A stretch of DNA of 64,000 nucleotides, from positions 310,001 through 374,000 of the forward strand of contig BCGN01000010.1 in assembly GCA_001599295.1 (NCBI GenBank), given 5' to 3'. The notes beneath the pieces are model-generated. The model saw nothing but the letters and a program-made list of their open reading frames with translations. It made no database searches and had not been told where the DNA came from. A program made the translations under genes and the position numbers. The DNA comes from Sporopachydermia quercuum (lineage: Eukaryota; Ascomycota; Sporopachydermiomycetes; Sporopachydermiales; Sporopachydermiaceae). Shown piece after piece: positions 54,432 to 64,000 of the stretch (the first letter of the stretch is position 1; each line of letters opens with the position of its first letter).

Positions 54432-57400
54432 CTAATACTCATTCCCGTTACCATTATGATCAAAAAAAGGTTTGAATGTATGCTCATGAGCCAAGTTTTC
54501 CTTTACAACATAATAAATCATCATAAGCAGATTTGGAAATCTGCATGAATAATAATTATAATATCCTTGAGGCAATGGACTCATTACCTTCTGTAATCCT
54601 TCTGGTAAATCATTATAATGATGATACTTATTCCTGAATGCTCTCAATAAATCCATTACCCTATCACCATGATACTTCCGATATTTGCCTAAATTATCTA
54701 TCAACTGCTTATCGATACGTTTATACCAATCTCCATATACAACTAATGCAGCATTTTCCTCTAAATTATTTAACAGCTCTGAAGGAGGATCTCGAGGCTC
54801 TACTTCAAAGCGATCGGAAACTTTCAATAAAAAGTCCAACCGTTTAGCTGGTGACCAGAAGAACGGATGACTTAATACCTGTGATGTATCTGGTCTATGT
54901 TTTGGGTTTCGTGATATCATTTTAGCTATTAGATCCTTTGCTTCAACGTTTTCTGGTCCTAGATCATCAAGCTTGTCTAAACAGTATTCTCCTTTGATAA
55001 TGTTGCCTTCTCTGAGATACCTATCACCAAACGGATGTTTCCCGTTCGACAAAATATAGTAGTACACACAACCCAATGAGAATATGTCAATAGCTCTGGT
55101 CAACTTACGCCTCGAAAGTGAATCATATACTAAAGGCTCAGACAATGAGATATCACTAGGATCTCTATGATGATGATTCTGGTTACTGCCATTGGTTTGA
55201 TTTGATGGTATTCGCTGTATGCTACTGCTTTCACTGAGATCTGTAAATCCTGACTTGGAAGATGGCGCCGTGTTGTATAATGTGTCGTTTTCATCAATCA
55301 AAAGCTCAGGTGCTCGCCAGCCTGCAGTTCCTGCTGCATGAGCTGTTGTGGCCCTGAAACTAGATTGATCAGCATCCAGCTTCTTGCATAGACCAAAGTC
55401 CGAGATAAGCATTCGAATAGAGCGTCCATTGCCGTCTTGGAATGCTCCTTTTTTCGCAGGAGCAAACAGAATGTTATGTGGTTTCAAGTCACGATGAACA
55501 ATCTTTAGCGAGTGCAAATGATGTAACCCACGAGCTATTTGATGTAGCACATCACGGGGATCCATAGAGTTGATTATGGTCTCAAACTTCTCAGGCTTTT
55601 CTATTAGATCATCAACAGATCCTAAACAAAGCTCTAATGCTATGTATAAAAACTTTTCGCTTTCCTTATTGCAGAAGTATCGGATAACATTAGGATGATC
55701 ATCACTTTCTTGTAGTAGTTCAACTTCTTTCGATGCTAATTCATAGAAATCAAATAACATTCTTTTAACAGCAACGCTTCTGCTTTCAAACATACCTTTA
55801 TACACTATAGTACCATGAGAGCCATATCCAATGACTTCTTGGGTTATAATAAGAGAATCTATCTGTATAGATCCGTCATCTAGAAGAGTCATATGGGATG
55901 ATTTACCATTTGTATTTGAAGGAGTAGTGTACTTGGATACTTGGTTATTCGGAGTCGAACTTAAGACAGGGTCGAGACTGGCAATATCATCAGCATTCGG
56001 TTCATTGAGATTAATTCCGTCATCATCAGCATCCTTTTCCTTTTCCTTTTCCTGTTCCTGATCATTTTCAGTTTCCGGGTCGTTCCCATCAACGATTTCA
56101 GTCTCCTGTTGATCTTTCTTCTTTGCTTTATTCTTCTTGCCTCCTCTACTACCACGTTTCCTTTTCTTTAATGTTTCTGGTTTGTTATTACCATTCACAT
56201 TGTTATTAGTACTGCCGGAGGTATTGGTGTTGCTATTGATATTATCAATAGGAGCAAATTTGACAGATTTTTCTTCTGGGGCCTTTTTCGTCGGCGAGTC
56301 GTCAATAGCTGTTAGGACGTGTGATATGTCTAGATGTTGTCCTGATGACTCTCTCTTTAGAGATGATTCTTTGTCTGTATTATTCGCTCCGGCTGCAGTA
56401 TCTCCAGCAGTATTATCATTCCTTTCGCCAAATTCATCAACAGGACCTGTTTCATCTATGATCGCCTCATCATTTTCATTATCAGACGATACACTATTGT
56501 TTGCGCTATTTGTCATCTCCGCTTTTTCCCTCTCATTTTTTCCGAAATGATCAAAGTCTCTATCTTTGTCCTTTTCCTGTGCTTTCTTTTCATTCTTCAG
56601 CTCTTTATATTTACCTTTTGCTCCTAGAAAACTCTCATCATCATCTACAACGGTAGTAATCTTCAAACCAAATGCCCGCAGTAGTAACTTAGAAAACAGT
56701 GTTGAAATCTTCATCCACGACAGCACCATCAACAGAACAAACACTATCAATAACGAAGCAACATTCTCAATCACTTTCAATGATAAAGAATTCAGCCATT
56801 TAGGACTGGAGACCTTTTCTGTCAATGGGCGTTCAGGTCCAGATCCAGGAAGTTGTGGATAGTTATACTGCTGTTTTCCTGGTAATGTTATGTGATCATT
56901 ATATCCTGCTAAACCTTCGGAAGCATCAGCTCCTCTGCATATTTGATGAACACCTACCAGAGAAGCCTCAAATTTAGCATCCTGTTTAAACAGATTCTTG
57001 TTCTTGTAGCCTTCTAGAACACACCATTTAGCTCTAGGAGCTATTTTCACCAACGAAGGGTATTTAGTTCCTGGCAATAAGAACCATGAGTTGGTGGATT
57101 GTAGATATGTGCTTGAATTGCTGCTGTTAGCACCTGCACTAGGATTAGGCATATTGTGAAGCTCTTCTTCATTGACCGCTAATCTATCAACATAGGCTTT
57201 GCTATAAATACTCTGGAGACTCAGCTTCAACCCTGTGATAGGATCTAGTACATCCAATGCAGATTTAGCCTTGGCATCTGAGAAATCTAAACCAGGATGT
57301 TCTAAAACAACATATGAATCAAACAAAATATCTGGATCTTTCACTGATTTTCCATCGTGAAGCACATCAAAAATAGTAACAGCAACAGAGGGCAATTGGT

Positions 57401-58421
57401 TCACCCATGCAACAGACCCTGAGGTTCTATCAGCTGCCAGTAAAGATCTATCATGGAATGAAGTAACATACAAGTTATCTGTGGGCCAAACATGCTGTTG
57501 TTTCAAATCGGTATCAATGCTGTTAGGAGTCCACAACGTAAACTGGATATTCCATGTTTTCTCATTACTGTANATGACTAAATTATAAACTGTTTTTCCT
57601 ATGAAAACAGTGTCGTGTTCGTCCATTTCGTCAAATTCACATGCTTGTCTTGAGTCTTTTTCATAGCACACAGGCCCACCTTGTCTTGAAAATACATCAA
57701 AGGAATCACTTCCATAAGCAGATCGTACTCTTCCTGTTCTCAAATTGAGAGAAAACAAAGTAGATGATTTGCTGCCTGTGAACACCCTATCTTGAAATGC
57801 AAATGGGGATTGCATTACTAATTCTTTGATACTGATTGGAAGCTTTTCTAGGCAGCTGAAAGATTTCGTAAACATGTACAGTGAGCCATCACCTACTGGT
57901 TCTACAATCCACTTCACATTGTCGTTGTCATCGTAAGAGGCCGAGGATTCAGTAGACCCAGTGGTAGTGTCATCAGTTGATTCGCCATTGCTTTCCGCTG
58001 TTGATTTCGTTACTCGCACTAAAGGTGAACCACCATAAATTGTCCATAGGACGGTTCCCTTATGTCGGCTGATAGCATGTAGATTACCATCGATAGTGGA
58101 TACTAGTAAGATATCTGATAATTGCCAATCGTCTATGCTTCTATAGGGAAACAAGGCTGGATCAGTGTTTGTGCCTCCAATGCTTCCAGTGAATAGACCG
58201 GTATCTCTTAGAGTCTTTACTTGATTAGCAGTTTTGATAGTTGCTTCATCTGAAAGAACAACATTGGGCTCTGATACCGCTGTAGTAACATATAAAGCTT
58301 CAGGAGCTGCTTGACAAATACATAATAAGGTGGTGAAACAAATACAGGCTAGGAGAATGAACCTCTTTCGCCAAAGGTTCAAACTGGGGTTAGATTTTGC
58401 CAGCTTAGAGTCCAAATTCAT
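54432..58421 (-). CDS. IRE1: Ire1, ER stress sensor kinase/endoribonuclease
   Basis: This 1329-aa transmembrane protein starts the unfolded protein response by splicing HAC1/XBP1-type mRNA. An N-terminal signal anchor (FILLACICFTTLLCICQA, residues 21-38) is followed by the luminal sensor with beta-propeller-like strands (LLVSTIDGNLHAI, GTVLWTIYGG). The transmembrane helix is about residues 553-571 and leads into a long acidic and basic linker. The kinase begins near 858: GYGSHGTIVYKG, K886 in VAVK, HRDLKPHN (975-982), DFG (1008-1010), and APEL. The C-terminal KEN ribonuclease domain has DLLRAFRNKYHHYNDLPE and ends YYNYYSCRFPNLLM. All catalytic motifs are visible. One ambiguous base (57572) lies in the luminal part. 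Confidence 0.97.
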   Translation of the reverse strand: MNLDSKLAKSNPSLNLWRKRFILLACICFTTLLCICQAAPEALYVTTAVSEPNVVLSDEATIKTANQVKTLRDTGLFTGSIGGTNTDPALFPYRSIDDWQLSDILLVSTIDGNLHAISRHKGTVLWTIYGGSPLVRVTKSTAESNGESTDDTTTGSTESSASYDDNDNVKWIVEPVGDGSLYMFTKSFSCLEKLPISIKELVMQSPFAFQDRVFTGSKSSTLFSLNLRTGRVRSAYGSDSFDVFSRQGGPVCYEKDSRQACEFDEMDEHDTVFIGKTVYNLVXYSNEKTWNIQFTLWTPNSIDTDLKQQHVWPTDNLYVTSFHDRSLLAADRTSGSVAWVNQLPSVAVTIFDVLHDGKSVKDPDILFDSYVVLEHPGLDFSDAKAKSALDVLDPITGLKLSLQSIYSKAYVDRLAVNEEELHNMPNPSAGANSSNSSTYLQSTNSWFLLPGTKYPSLVKIAPRAKWCVLEGYKNKNLFKQDAKFEASLVGVHQICRGADASEGLAGYNDHITLPGKQQYNYPQLPGSGPERPLTEKVSSPKWLNSLSLKVIENVASLLIVFVLLMVLSWMKISTLFSKLLLRAFGLKITTVVDDDESFLGAKGKYKELKNEKKAQEKDKDRDFDHFGKNEREKAEMTNSANNSVSSDNENDEAIIDETGPVDEFGERNDNTAGDTAAGANNTDKESSLKRESSGQHLDISHVLTAIDDSPTKKAPEEKSVKFAPIDNINSNTNTSGSTNNNVNGNNKPETLKKRKRGSRGGKKNKAKKKDQQETEIVDGNDPETENDQEQEKEKEKDADDDGINLNEPNADDIASLDPVLSSTPNNQVSKYTTPSNTNGKSSHMTLLDDGSIQIDSLIITQEVIGYGSHGTIVYKGMFESRSVAVKRMLFDFYELASKEVELLQESDDHPNVIRYFCNKESEKFLYIALELCLGSVDDLIEKPEKFETIINSMDPRDVLHQIARGLHHLHSLKIVHRDLKPHNILFAPAKKGAFQDGNGRSIRMLISDFGLCKKLDADQSSFRATTAHAAGTAGWRAPELLIDENDTLYNTAPSSKSGFTDLSESSSIQRIPSNQTNGSNQNHHHRDPSDISLSEPLVYDSLSRRKLTRAIDIFSLGCVYYYILSNGKHPFGDRYLREGNIIKGEYCLDKLDDLGPENVEAKDLIAKMISRNPKHRPDTSQVLSHPFFWSPAKRLDFLLKVSDRFEVEPRDPPSELLNNLEENAALVVYGDWYKRIDKQLIDNLGKYRKYHGDRVMDLLRAFRNKYHHYNDLPEGLQKVMSPLPQGYYNYYSCRFPNLLMMIYYVVKENLAHEHTFKPFFDHNGNGNEY

Positions 58422-60033
58422 GGTAACTAGAGTTCACCTTTCATAATCATTTCTAGGTACTATTTGTTGTTGGTTTTAATGTTAAATTACCATAGGCCGG
58501 TGGTGAGATCAAATCACAGAGGTCAAATGTATGACAATATGNCAAGAAGGTGTTGAACAGTAAGATAATCAAAACAGCAGATACTCAATCAATATAAATG
58601 TATATCAGCTTGAGCCTAGTCAAAATAGTTCAACTGGCTTCTTAAGTTTTGCTTCTGCTTCTGATCACCAATGCCACACTCTCCTTTCTGCAATAACGAA
58701 CCCTATTCAACAGAACAACAAGGGACAGTTTTTCTGTTTTTCTGTTTATGAATAGATATCAAAATGAATATATACTGACAATTCAAATATTCCACATATA
58801 TACTAATAAATTAATCAATGAATCTGTAAATATTTCTTTGATTTGAGCTATCTGATAGTACTAGGATACTACTAATCATAGAGTATTCCTATGCCACTTA
58901 TTCAATCAATGAATGCATCAATTCTAGTCCTTTTTCTATTATATTTTCTCTCTACTGTTCCTATCAAAAACGCCGTTCTATCCGTGTATCATCTCAATAG
59001 TATATTTACTTGCTTAGACTCTTGTCGTATAGCATACAAATTCAGTAGGATCAATCGATCAACAATACACAGAGCAAGAACCTTTTGCTTTCGTGTATAG
59101 CAAATTTTCCTTTTCTTTCACTGAAAATTGTTTGGAGTTTGGGAACCCCAAAAGGGCGGTTCTGTAGATGGGAGGAAACGTATTATTTCCGTTTTGGAAA
59201 GTATTCTTTTCTAAATAAAGGAGGGGTATATTGGAGATGCTTGTGAGGAACGGAGCAATTGAGTACGTAATCTGATAGAGAATGATAAGGAACTAAAAGG
59301 ATAGGTTTGGAATAATTGGAATAAGTGGGTAATTTTAAGGATATTTGACTGTTAGCTGAGGACTACGCGGTTCCCCAGTTGGAAGCTCTGCGTAGGACGA
59401 ATGCAAAATCAGAGAGCAGATGGTATTTGAGTGAAAAGTAACGAATACCTATCTCAAACTTATGACAGTCAGATACGTGAAAGGGCAATGGGCTGAAGCT
59501 ATGAAAAGAAAGAAAACTTTCGTCACTTGTGATATGTTGTAGTAAAATATTCTTTATACTTACATCTGATTTATATTTGGTCACCTATCTTTCTATCTTA
59601 TTAGATGTAATTTCCAACGCTGCTTCTCTGTGGACAACCAACCCTACACAGGCATTGCCATGGGACTCTCTTTGTGCAAATCCTACTACCATGAAACCGG
59701 ACAATCATTTTCCAGTCACCATGTAAATGTGCTTTTTTAACGAAACGCATAACTGTTTTATCATACAAAATCCAGCCAGATATATGCGTTTAAAAAGGAG
59801 CATTGCTCTTCACCATTTCATTACCCTATACAATACTCTATTTACTTGCACACGTATTACCGGACAAGGGCTCATGTTTACCATCTCATTGTCTCTGTAT
59901 TATCAATTGTTGATATACAACTATTCAATTGTTCAACTATACCATTAGATTATTATAACTAGTATAACCATTCTGTTCAAATGGTTAACGNGATATACGT
60001 TCACTTTGAAGGCGTGATAAATGTGGCAATAAA
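58422..60033. other. divergent promoter region IRE1 / PDC2
   Basis: About 1.6 kb. Short frames (58891, 59529, 59727) lack any gene character. Two ambiguous bases (58542, 59992). No regulatory element was recognised with confidence. Confidence 0.5.
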
Positions 60034-61797
60034 ATGGGACTGACTATCGAACAGAAGATAGAAGTTTGTCTTCTGGCAGAGTCAAATCCAAAGCTCACAC
60101 AGTCCGACTTATCAACTATCATTTCTAATCAGTATGGAATAGAAGCTCCGTCTCAAACGACAGTTTCACGTATTTTGAAGAATAAGCAATCTATTGTTGC
60201 ATCACGGGCTCATGAACTCAATCATAAAAGGAAAAGAAGGACGAAAGACTCTGTAGTATGTGCTACCTTACTAGAATGGATGGCTCAAGCTGTGTGGAAC
60301 GATATCCCTGTGTCAGCAGTATTGATCATGGGAACTGCTCAATTGATATGGAACCTGCTACCTTTAGATGTTAAACAGAGACAAGAGGATAATCCTCATA
60401 GTGGAAATAATGCAACGGGGAGACTGAAGAACGACGATAATGATTCCAATGACAACCATATGTTTGGTAGCAGATGGTGTTATAAGTTCCTAGCAAGAAA
60501 TAACCTAAGCATCAAAATGTTGGATCAGCAACTAAGGAAACCTTCAAAAATATGGACAATCAGTGAACGAGAAGAACTACGGAAGCATTTATCGCAATAT
60601 GCTGCAAAAGATATTTTCACATTGGATGATACAAATTTACTCTATTCTTTACCATTAGAAGCCCATGATGCTTCTGAACATCTAAGGAACTTTACCGAGA
60701 GGAGATCAAGGGCTTTGCTTTCAGTTCTATTAGCAGTGAATGGTGATGCCAGTGAACGAATATCGCCTCTGGTCGTAGGCACTTATGAGAATATGTCCTG
60801 CTTCAGGCGCAAAGGAAGAAACCATAAAGAAAAGCTTTTGTCTATGTATGGAATAGACTATAGGTCAAACAGAAGAGTATGGATTACTACAGCAATTATA
60901 CAGGATTGGCTTTTGATTCTTGATAAAAGGCTCCAAAACAGAAAGATAGCTTTCCTCATTGATGATTCAGCATCTCATCGCTGTATCAATTTGAAATTAG
61001 AGAACATTGAGTTAGTTTATGTCTCGGCAATGAATACTTTCTTACCATTTGATTGGGGTATCACCGATGAACTGAAAATCAACTATAGATACTTCCAATA
61101 TTCATATGTGCGGAAAATTTGTTCTACGCCCGAAGCAGTGCTTCTAGGGAACAATTTATTTCCTCTTCAGGAACAGATTGACATGATCAAGAGAGAAATG
61201 GAAGTAGACTTTGAACAAGCCTTACAATGGTTAAGTGAATCATGGAGCAAAATATCAAAGAATAGAATCTTGCAATGCTGGAAATACTCTGGCGTTTTAC
61301 CTTATCCTATAAAAGTTCCATTATATGATATGGTAGAAAAAACATCCGAGGAGCAGCTTCAGGAACTTATTGATGAGATAGGACTAATGGATTTTTGGCG
61401 GAATCCAATTATATATCCTGTGTTGGAATTGTATGATGCTAATCAGTTACTGATTGTTCCTATGGAACAGAAAACAAAGTTTTATTTAACGACAGAAGAA
61501 TTGATTGACTCATGTATTATAGACGAGGTTGAACCTGAGCCTGAGAAGAAGAAAAGAAGCCTATTTGATGTGAACTCAACAGCAGAAGAAATAGAACCAC
61601 TCTCTTCAAAGAAATCAAAGGTTGAGACAAAAAAAGCTGGAAATGATGTTAATGATATTGTAAACAAGCTATCTAGTTTGATAAAAATGTATGATGATGA
61701 CTTTTTGGACATAAAGTCGTTGTTGTCTGAAGCTTCAGTTCAAGAACTCACTAATGCACTTTCATACTACAAGCAAGTATCATCGACTTCGCTATAA
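60034..61797 (+). CDS. PDC2: Pdc2-type transcription factor derived from a pogo/CENP-B-like transposase
   Basis: Pdc2 activates pyruvate decarboxylase and thiamine genes in S. cerevisiae. This 587-aa protein has the same domain order: an N-terminal helix-turn-helix (EQKIEVCLLAESNPKLTQ, TTVSRILKNK; residues 5-51), a CENP-B/Tc5-type second HTH (LLEWMAQAVWNDIPV through RWCYKFLARNNLSI; 60-160), and a DDE_1-type domain (about 190-360). Blocks parallel Pdc2 closely, including AKDIFTLDDTNLLYSLPL, HSNRKAW-like RSNRRVWIT, and FLIDDSASHRCINLKLENIELVY. The acidic positions D198, D310/311 and D340 are all present. PET100 is convergent next door, as PET100 and PDC2 are near neighbours in S. cerevisiae. 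I see no terminal inverted repeats, so this looks like a resident host gene. Confidence 0.9.
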   Translation: MGLTIEQKIEVCLLAESNPKLTQSDLSTIISNQYGIEAPSQTTVSRILKNKQSIVASRAHELNHKRKRRTKDSVVCATLLEWMAQAVWNDIPVSAVLIMGTAQLIWNLLPLDVKQRQEDNPHSGNNATGRLKNDDNDSNDNHMFGSRWCYKFLARNNLSIKMLDQQLRKPSKIWTISEREELRKHLSQYAAKDIFTLDDTNLLYSLPLEAHDASEHLRNFTERRSRALLSVLLAVNGDASERISPLVVGTYENMSCFRRKGRNHKEKLLSMYGIDYRSNRRVWITTAIIQDWLLILDKRLQNRKIAFLIDDSASHRCINLKLENIELVYVSAMNTFLPFDWGITDELKINYRYFQYSYVRKICSTPEAVLLGNNLFPLQEQIDMIKREMEVDFEQALQWLSESWSKISKNRILQCWKYSGVLPYPIKVPLYDMVEKTSEEQLQELIDEIGLMDFWRNPIIYPVLELYDANQLLIVPMEQKTKFYLTTEELIDSCIIDEVEPEPEKKKRSLFDVNSTAEEIEPLSSKKSKVETKKAGNDVNDIVNKLSSLIKMYDDDFLDIKSLLSEASVQELTNALSYYKQVSSTSL

Positions 61798-62040
61798 ACA
61801 NACCTTTTGACCATACTATTTAATAGATAATTATAGAAAGATTATTATGTACATATATATATTCTAATGATAAAAATCAGTGATGAACGGTGAAAAAAGA
61901 ACATACTAAGTAAGAAAATGGAATATGATGAGATCAAAGCCAAATATATTGAAATTCGAGTTTTGATTATCTTTCATTGCATTCTTTTGCTGAATCCTAT
62001 GACAACAACATCTATACTGCATCTTAGTGAGCTAGTTCAT

Positions 62041-62541
62041 CTATTTCTGCCTAATATTTTCACCTTCACCTTCTTTTGAGGCTGCCTCCTCTGTTTGCCC
62101 TTCCTCCTCATCTAAATTTAATCCTAGTTCTTCAGCTCTCTTCTCCAGACGTAGTCTTCTAGCGATTCTTTCTTGTCTCATTCTTTCTAATTCAGCTTGA
62201 ATCAGATGCTTTTCTTTGGGAATCTTGTTTAGCGTTTCGGGATCAGGCCAAAAACCTGCAACGTTGAATTTCTTGTCAGTGTCGATTCCCACATAGTACA
62301 TCACAGCAATAGGTGTTGTTAGATAGAATGCGAACTACAATGATTAGTTATTATCGCTAATTTCATTAAAATACCAACAAAACAAACAGCAGGACTAATG
62401 TATAGCTTATTATCTACTAGGAAAGCTCGCTTCCACTAATATCAATCTATTGCCCTATTTCCTTTTGTCCACCCTCTCACTACTTACTCTGAACACTTCC
62501 AACTGCTGTCTGGTGATTTTACTGAAAAATCGAGAAAACAT
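62041..62541 (-). CDS. PET100: Pet100, cytochrome c oxidase assembly factor, one intron
   Basis: This 115-aa inner mitochondrial membrane protein helps assemble complex IV. Exon 1 (62488-62541) encodes MFSRFFSKITRQQLEVFR. A 153-nt intron (62335-62487) begins GTAAGT, has branch-like TAACTAAT and ends TAG. Exon 2 (62041-62334) starts FAFYLTTPIAVMYYVG. The join recreates the Pet100 signature LEVFRF...PVAVMYYIG seen in S. cerevisiae, followed by TDKKFNVAGFWPDPETLNKIPKE and a charged helix (MRQERIARRLRLEKRAEELG). One transmembrane segment is at the N-terminus. Length and motif order match the family (111 aa in S. cerevisiae). The neighbour, PDC2, is also conserved. Confidence 0.94.
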
Positions 62542-63627
62542 TTTCAACTCAAGTCGTCAATGTATCAATATCAAGTCCCACAAGTAAAATTTCTACCCAA
62601 CCAGCTTCTATATACTTCCTATCCTTCAGATTATCATATCTCATGATCTCATGAGAACCTGCTCATCGTTTTCCTAACACCAGTAAGCAAGTTTCCTATC
62701 CTTTTTACAGGCCACAAAAGGAAGCTTGTGATATTAGATGACCCTTTAAGGGAAATCCCGGGGGCCAGGTTGGAGATATGAATCTTATGTAGGGTGAGAT
62801 GCGAAGGTATGACAAAAAAACACTTAAACATCTCCAGAATGCCCTCCGAGATTGGCTTCTTTTCCAGAATGTTCAGGAAGGTTCTTTTGTTTGAGGAATA
62901 AATGATGAAGTTATCAGAAATACAGTACGGTGGTCACTAAGTGTGACATGAGTCAGGCGATTGCCACGGGATTTGTCAGGAGAACATATAGGGGAAGCGA
63001 TGAGGGAAANATAGAGAGAAAGAATGTAATAGAATTTCGGAAATTAAGGAGGAAAGAACGTAAAGAATTCTCTGCTTTGTTGCTAATTAATAATCAATTT
63101 CCACTCCGTTTGAATATCATTCAGATAATATCTAATATGTATCCTTGAAAATTCATTCACGGCTAATGACATCATAGGTAATGCGGAATTGGCGGGTTGT
63201 ATGACTATGACAAAGTTTGTCCCAACTAACCCCAGCTTTCACAAGCTCAACTTCACACACTTTCACAAGGACAAAGATTAATGTTTAAATACTCGACCTT
63301 CCGCTCTTTCTCTTATCAAAACAGTTTTTTTCTTACATTTGAGAAATTAAATTTGATTCATTGTTATATAATCTGTGGATCAATCAACAGGAACTTATCT
63401 GTCAAACACGACTTGTGACTCTACTGTTACTGTTCTATTACGATCGAAAATTCGATTACCTTGTGCTTATCTCCAATCTCTGACTATCTATCGATTGACG
63501 AATTAACGATAAGGTGTGAAAGACTAACCAAACTTATATGACGTATCATAACCAGTTAGACAATAGCAAAGTATATGAACCCAATCAATCTTATTATAAA
63601 GATTATTTTCAGTCAACTCAAGTTAAG
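62542..63627. other. divergent promoter region PET100 / HSP42-like gene
   Basis: About 1.1 kb between divergent starts. It contains a perfect five-unit heat-shock element (62862-62884), two further two-unit HSE-like dyads GAAaaTTC at 63147-63154 and 63446-63453, a STRE-like AGGGG near 62989 and a TATATAA at 63365-63371. These fit a stress-induced promoter for the plus-strand gene. Confidence 0.7.
62862..62884. promoter_or_regulatory. perfect five-unit heat-shock element
   Basis: Alternating TTC and GAA triplets, each separated by exactly two bases, run TTC (62862), GAA (62867), TTC (62872), GAA (62877), TTC (62882). This matches the canonical Hsf1 binding site without a mismatch over five units. 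It lies about 745 bp before the HSP42-like start and about 320 bp before the PET100 start on the other strand. Confidence 0.9.
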
Positions 63628-64000
63628 ATGTCTTACTACTATACAGGCAACCCAATACAGGAGATCTTAGAAGCTCTTACTGGTGGTGCCTCCGGTTCGG
63701 CTGATCAGAATCCTACAAACAGAAGATCTGGTCAAAGAGGTGGAAGACAATATCAAAGAGGGGCGTACGATAGTCCTTTTTACTATCAGTATGCTGATCC
63801 ATCTACTAGTAGAGGCAATCAAAGATACTCAAGAAGACCAGAGAGACCATTTGAAAGAGAATATTATACACCTGACGATAGTGATTATAGATATGCTAGG
63901 AGACCAACTGGCGGAAGGGGTTCTTATGGTAATCAACAAAGAGGACACGCTAGAAGACCTAACAGACCAGCAACAGAAACTTATGGACAAAGTGAAATTT
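63628..64000 (+). CDS. Hsp42-like small heat-shock protein, N-terminal part only
   Basis: The gene runs off the window, and the 124 visible codons are all open. The start MSYYYTGNPIQEILEALTGG resembles S. cerevisiae Hsp42 (MSFYQPSLSLYDVLNALSNQ). It is followed by an R/G/Q/Y-rich prion-like segment (GQRGGRQYQRG, YYQYADPS, RRPERPFE, GGRGSYGNQQRG), as in Hsp42's N-terminal domain, which promotes stress-induced aggregate sorting. The alpha-crystallin domain that would settle the call lies beyond the edge. The promoter carries a perfect five-unit heat-shock element. An in-frame ATG at 63538 would add 30 residues (MTYHNQLDNSKVYEPN...); I prefer 63628 on similarity. Another RG-rich protein is the main alternative. 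Confidence 0.65.
   Translation, partial: MSYYYTGNPIQEILEALTGGASGSADQNPTNRRSGQRGGRQYQRGAYDSPFYYQYADPSTSRGNQRYSRRPERPFEREYYTPDDSDYRYARRPTGGRGSYGNQQRGHARRPNRPATETYGQSEI

Noticed and set aside
60034-61797. Active pogo-type DNA transposon
   Set aside because: No terminal inverted repeats or TA target duplication seen, and the gene lies in a conserved PDC2-PET100 arrangement; it is treated as a host transcription factor.
1-64000. tRNA genes, CRISPR arrays, LTR elements
   Set aside because: I looked for B-box-like GGTTCGA sequences, regular repeat-spacer arrays and terminal repeats with retroelement domains and found none.

Overview
The window is AT-rich nuclear DNA from a budding yeast (Saccharomycotina). 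It carries 22 protein-coding genes, nearly all recognisable orthologues of Saccharomyces cerevisiae genes. CUG is read as leucine: CTG codons fall on conserved leucines in PUB1 (40947-40949, 41571-41573) and RAX1 (30303-30305), which argues against the CUG-Ser and CUG-Ala clades. The yeast is not a typical Saccharomycetaceae. It keeps a respiratory complex I subunit (NDUFS4), a spliceosomal cyclophilin H, an ELL-type elongation factor and at least 11 spliceosomal introns in six genes. Introns mostly start GTAAGT and carry an ACTAAC-like branch site. A Phaffomycetaceae-like or earlier-branching lineage fits, but I cannot name the species.

Layout, left to right. 0.5-15 kb: MSH1(-), SET1(-), NDUFS4(-), ORC6(+), a block syntenic with S. 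cerevisiae ORC6-SET1-MSH1 with the complex I gene added. 16-20 kb: MAK21(+), ribosome assembly. 20-29 kb: a 3 kb regulatory gap, TEC1(+), RPL19(-) and a YBL028C/LLP1-like gene(+). This order combines the two S. cerevisiae whole-genome-duplication tracks (TEC1-RPL19A and RPL19B-YBL028C), as expected for a lineage that never had that duplication. 30-39 kb: RAX1(+), ELL-like(-), YFH1 frataxin(-), six-exon cyclophilin H(+). 40-49 kb: PUB1(+), an unknown single-pass membrane protein(-), PCT1(-), RAD30(-). 50-58 kb: ERD1(+), RRP17(-), IRE1(-). 60-64 kb: PDC2(+), PET100(-) and the start of an HSP42-like small heat-shock gene(+) cut by the window edge.

Functional themes are housekeeping: DNA maintenance (MSH1, ORC6, RAD30), chromatin and transcription (SET1, ELL, TEC1, PDC2), ribosome synthesis (MAK21, RPL19, LLP1, RRP17), mitochondria (NDUFS4, YFH1, PET100), and the secretory pathway and lipids (ERD1, IRE1, PCT1). 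No tRNA, rRNA, CRISPR array, LTR element or intact transposon was recognised. I found no wholly new multi-gene system. The most striking signals are the 13-nt and 15-nt microexons of the cyclophilin gene, a perfect five-unit heat-shock element before the HSP42-like gene, a start codon split by an intron in RPL19, a long near-perfect hairpin at 5391-5431, an apparently complete transposase-type acidic triad in PDC2, and an unusually long SET1 with no visible RRM.
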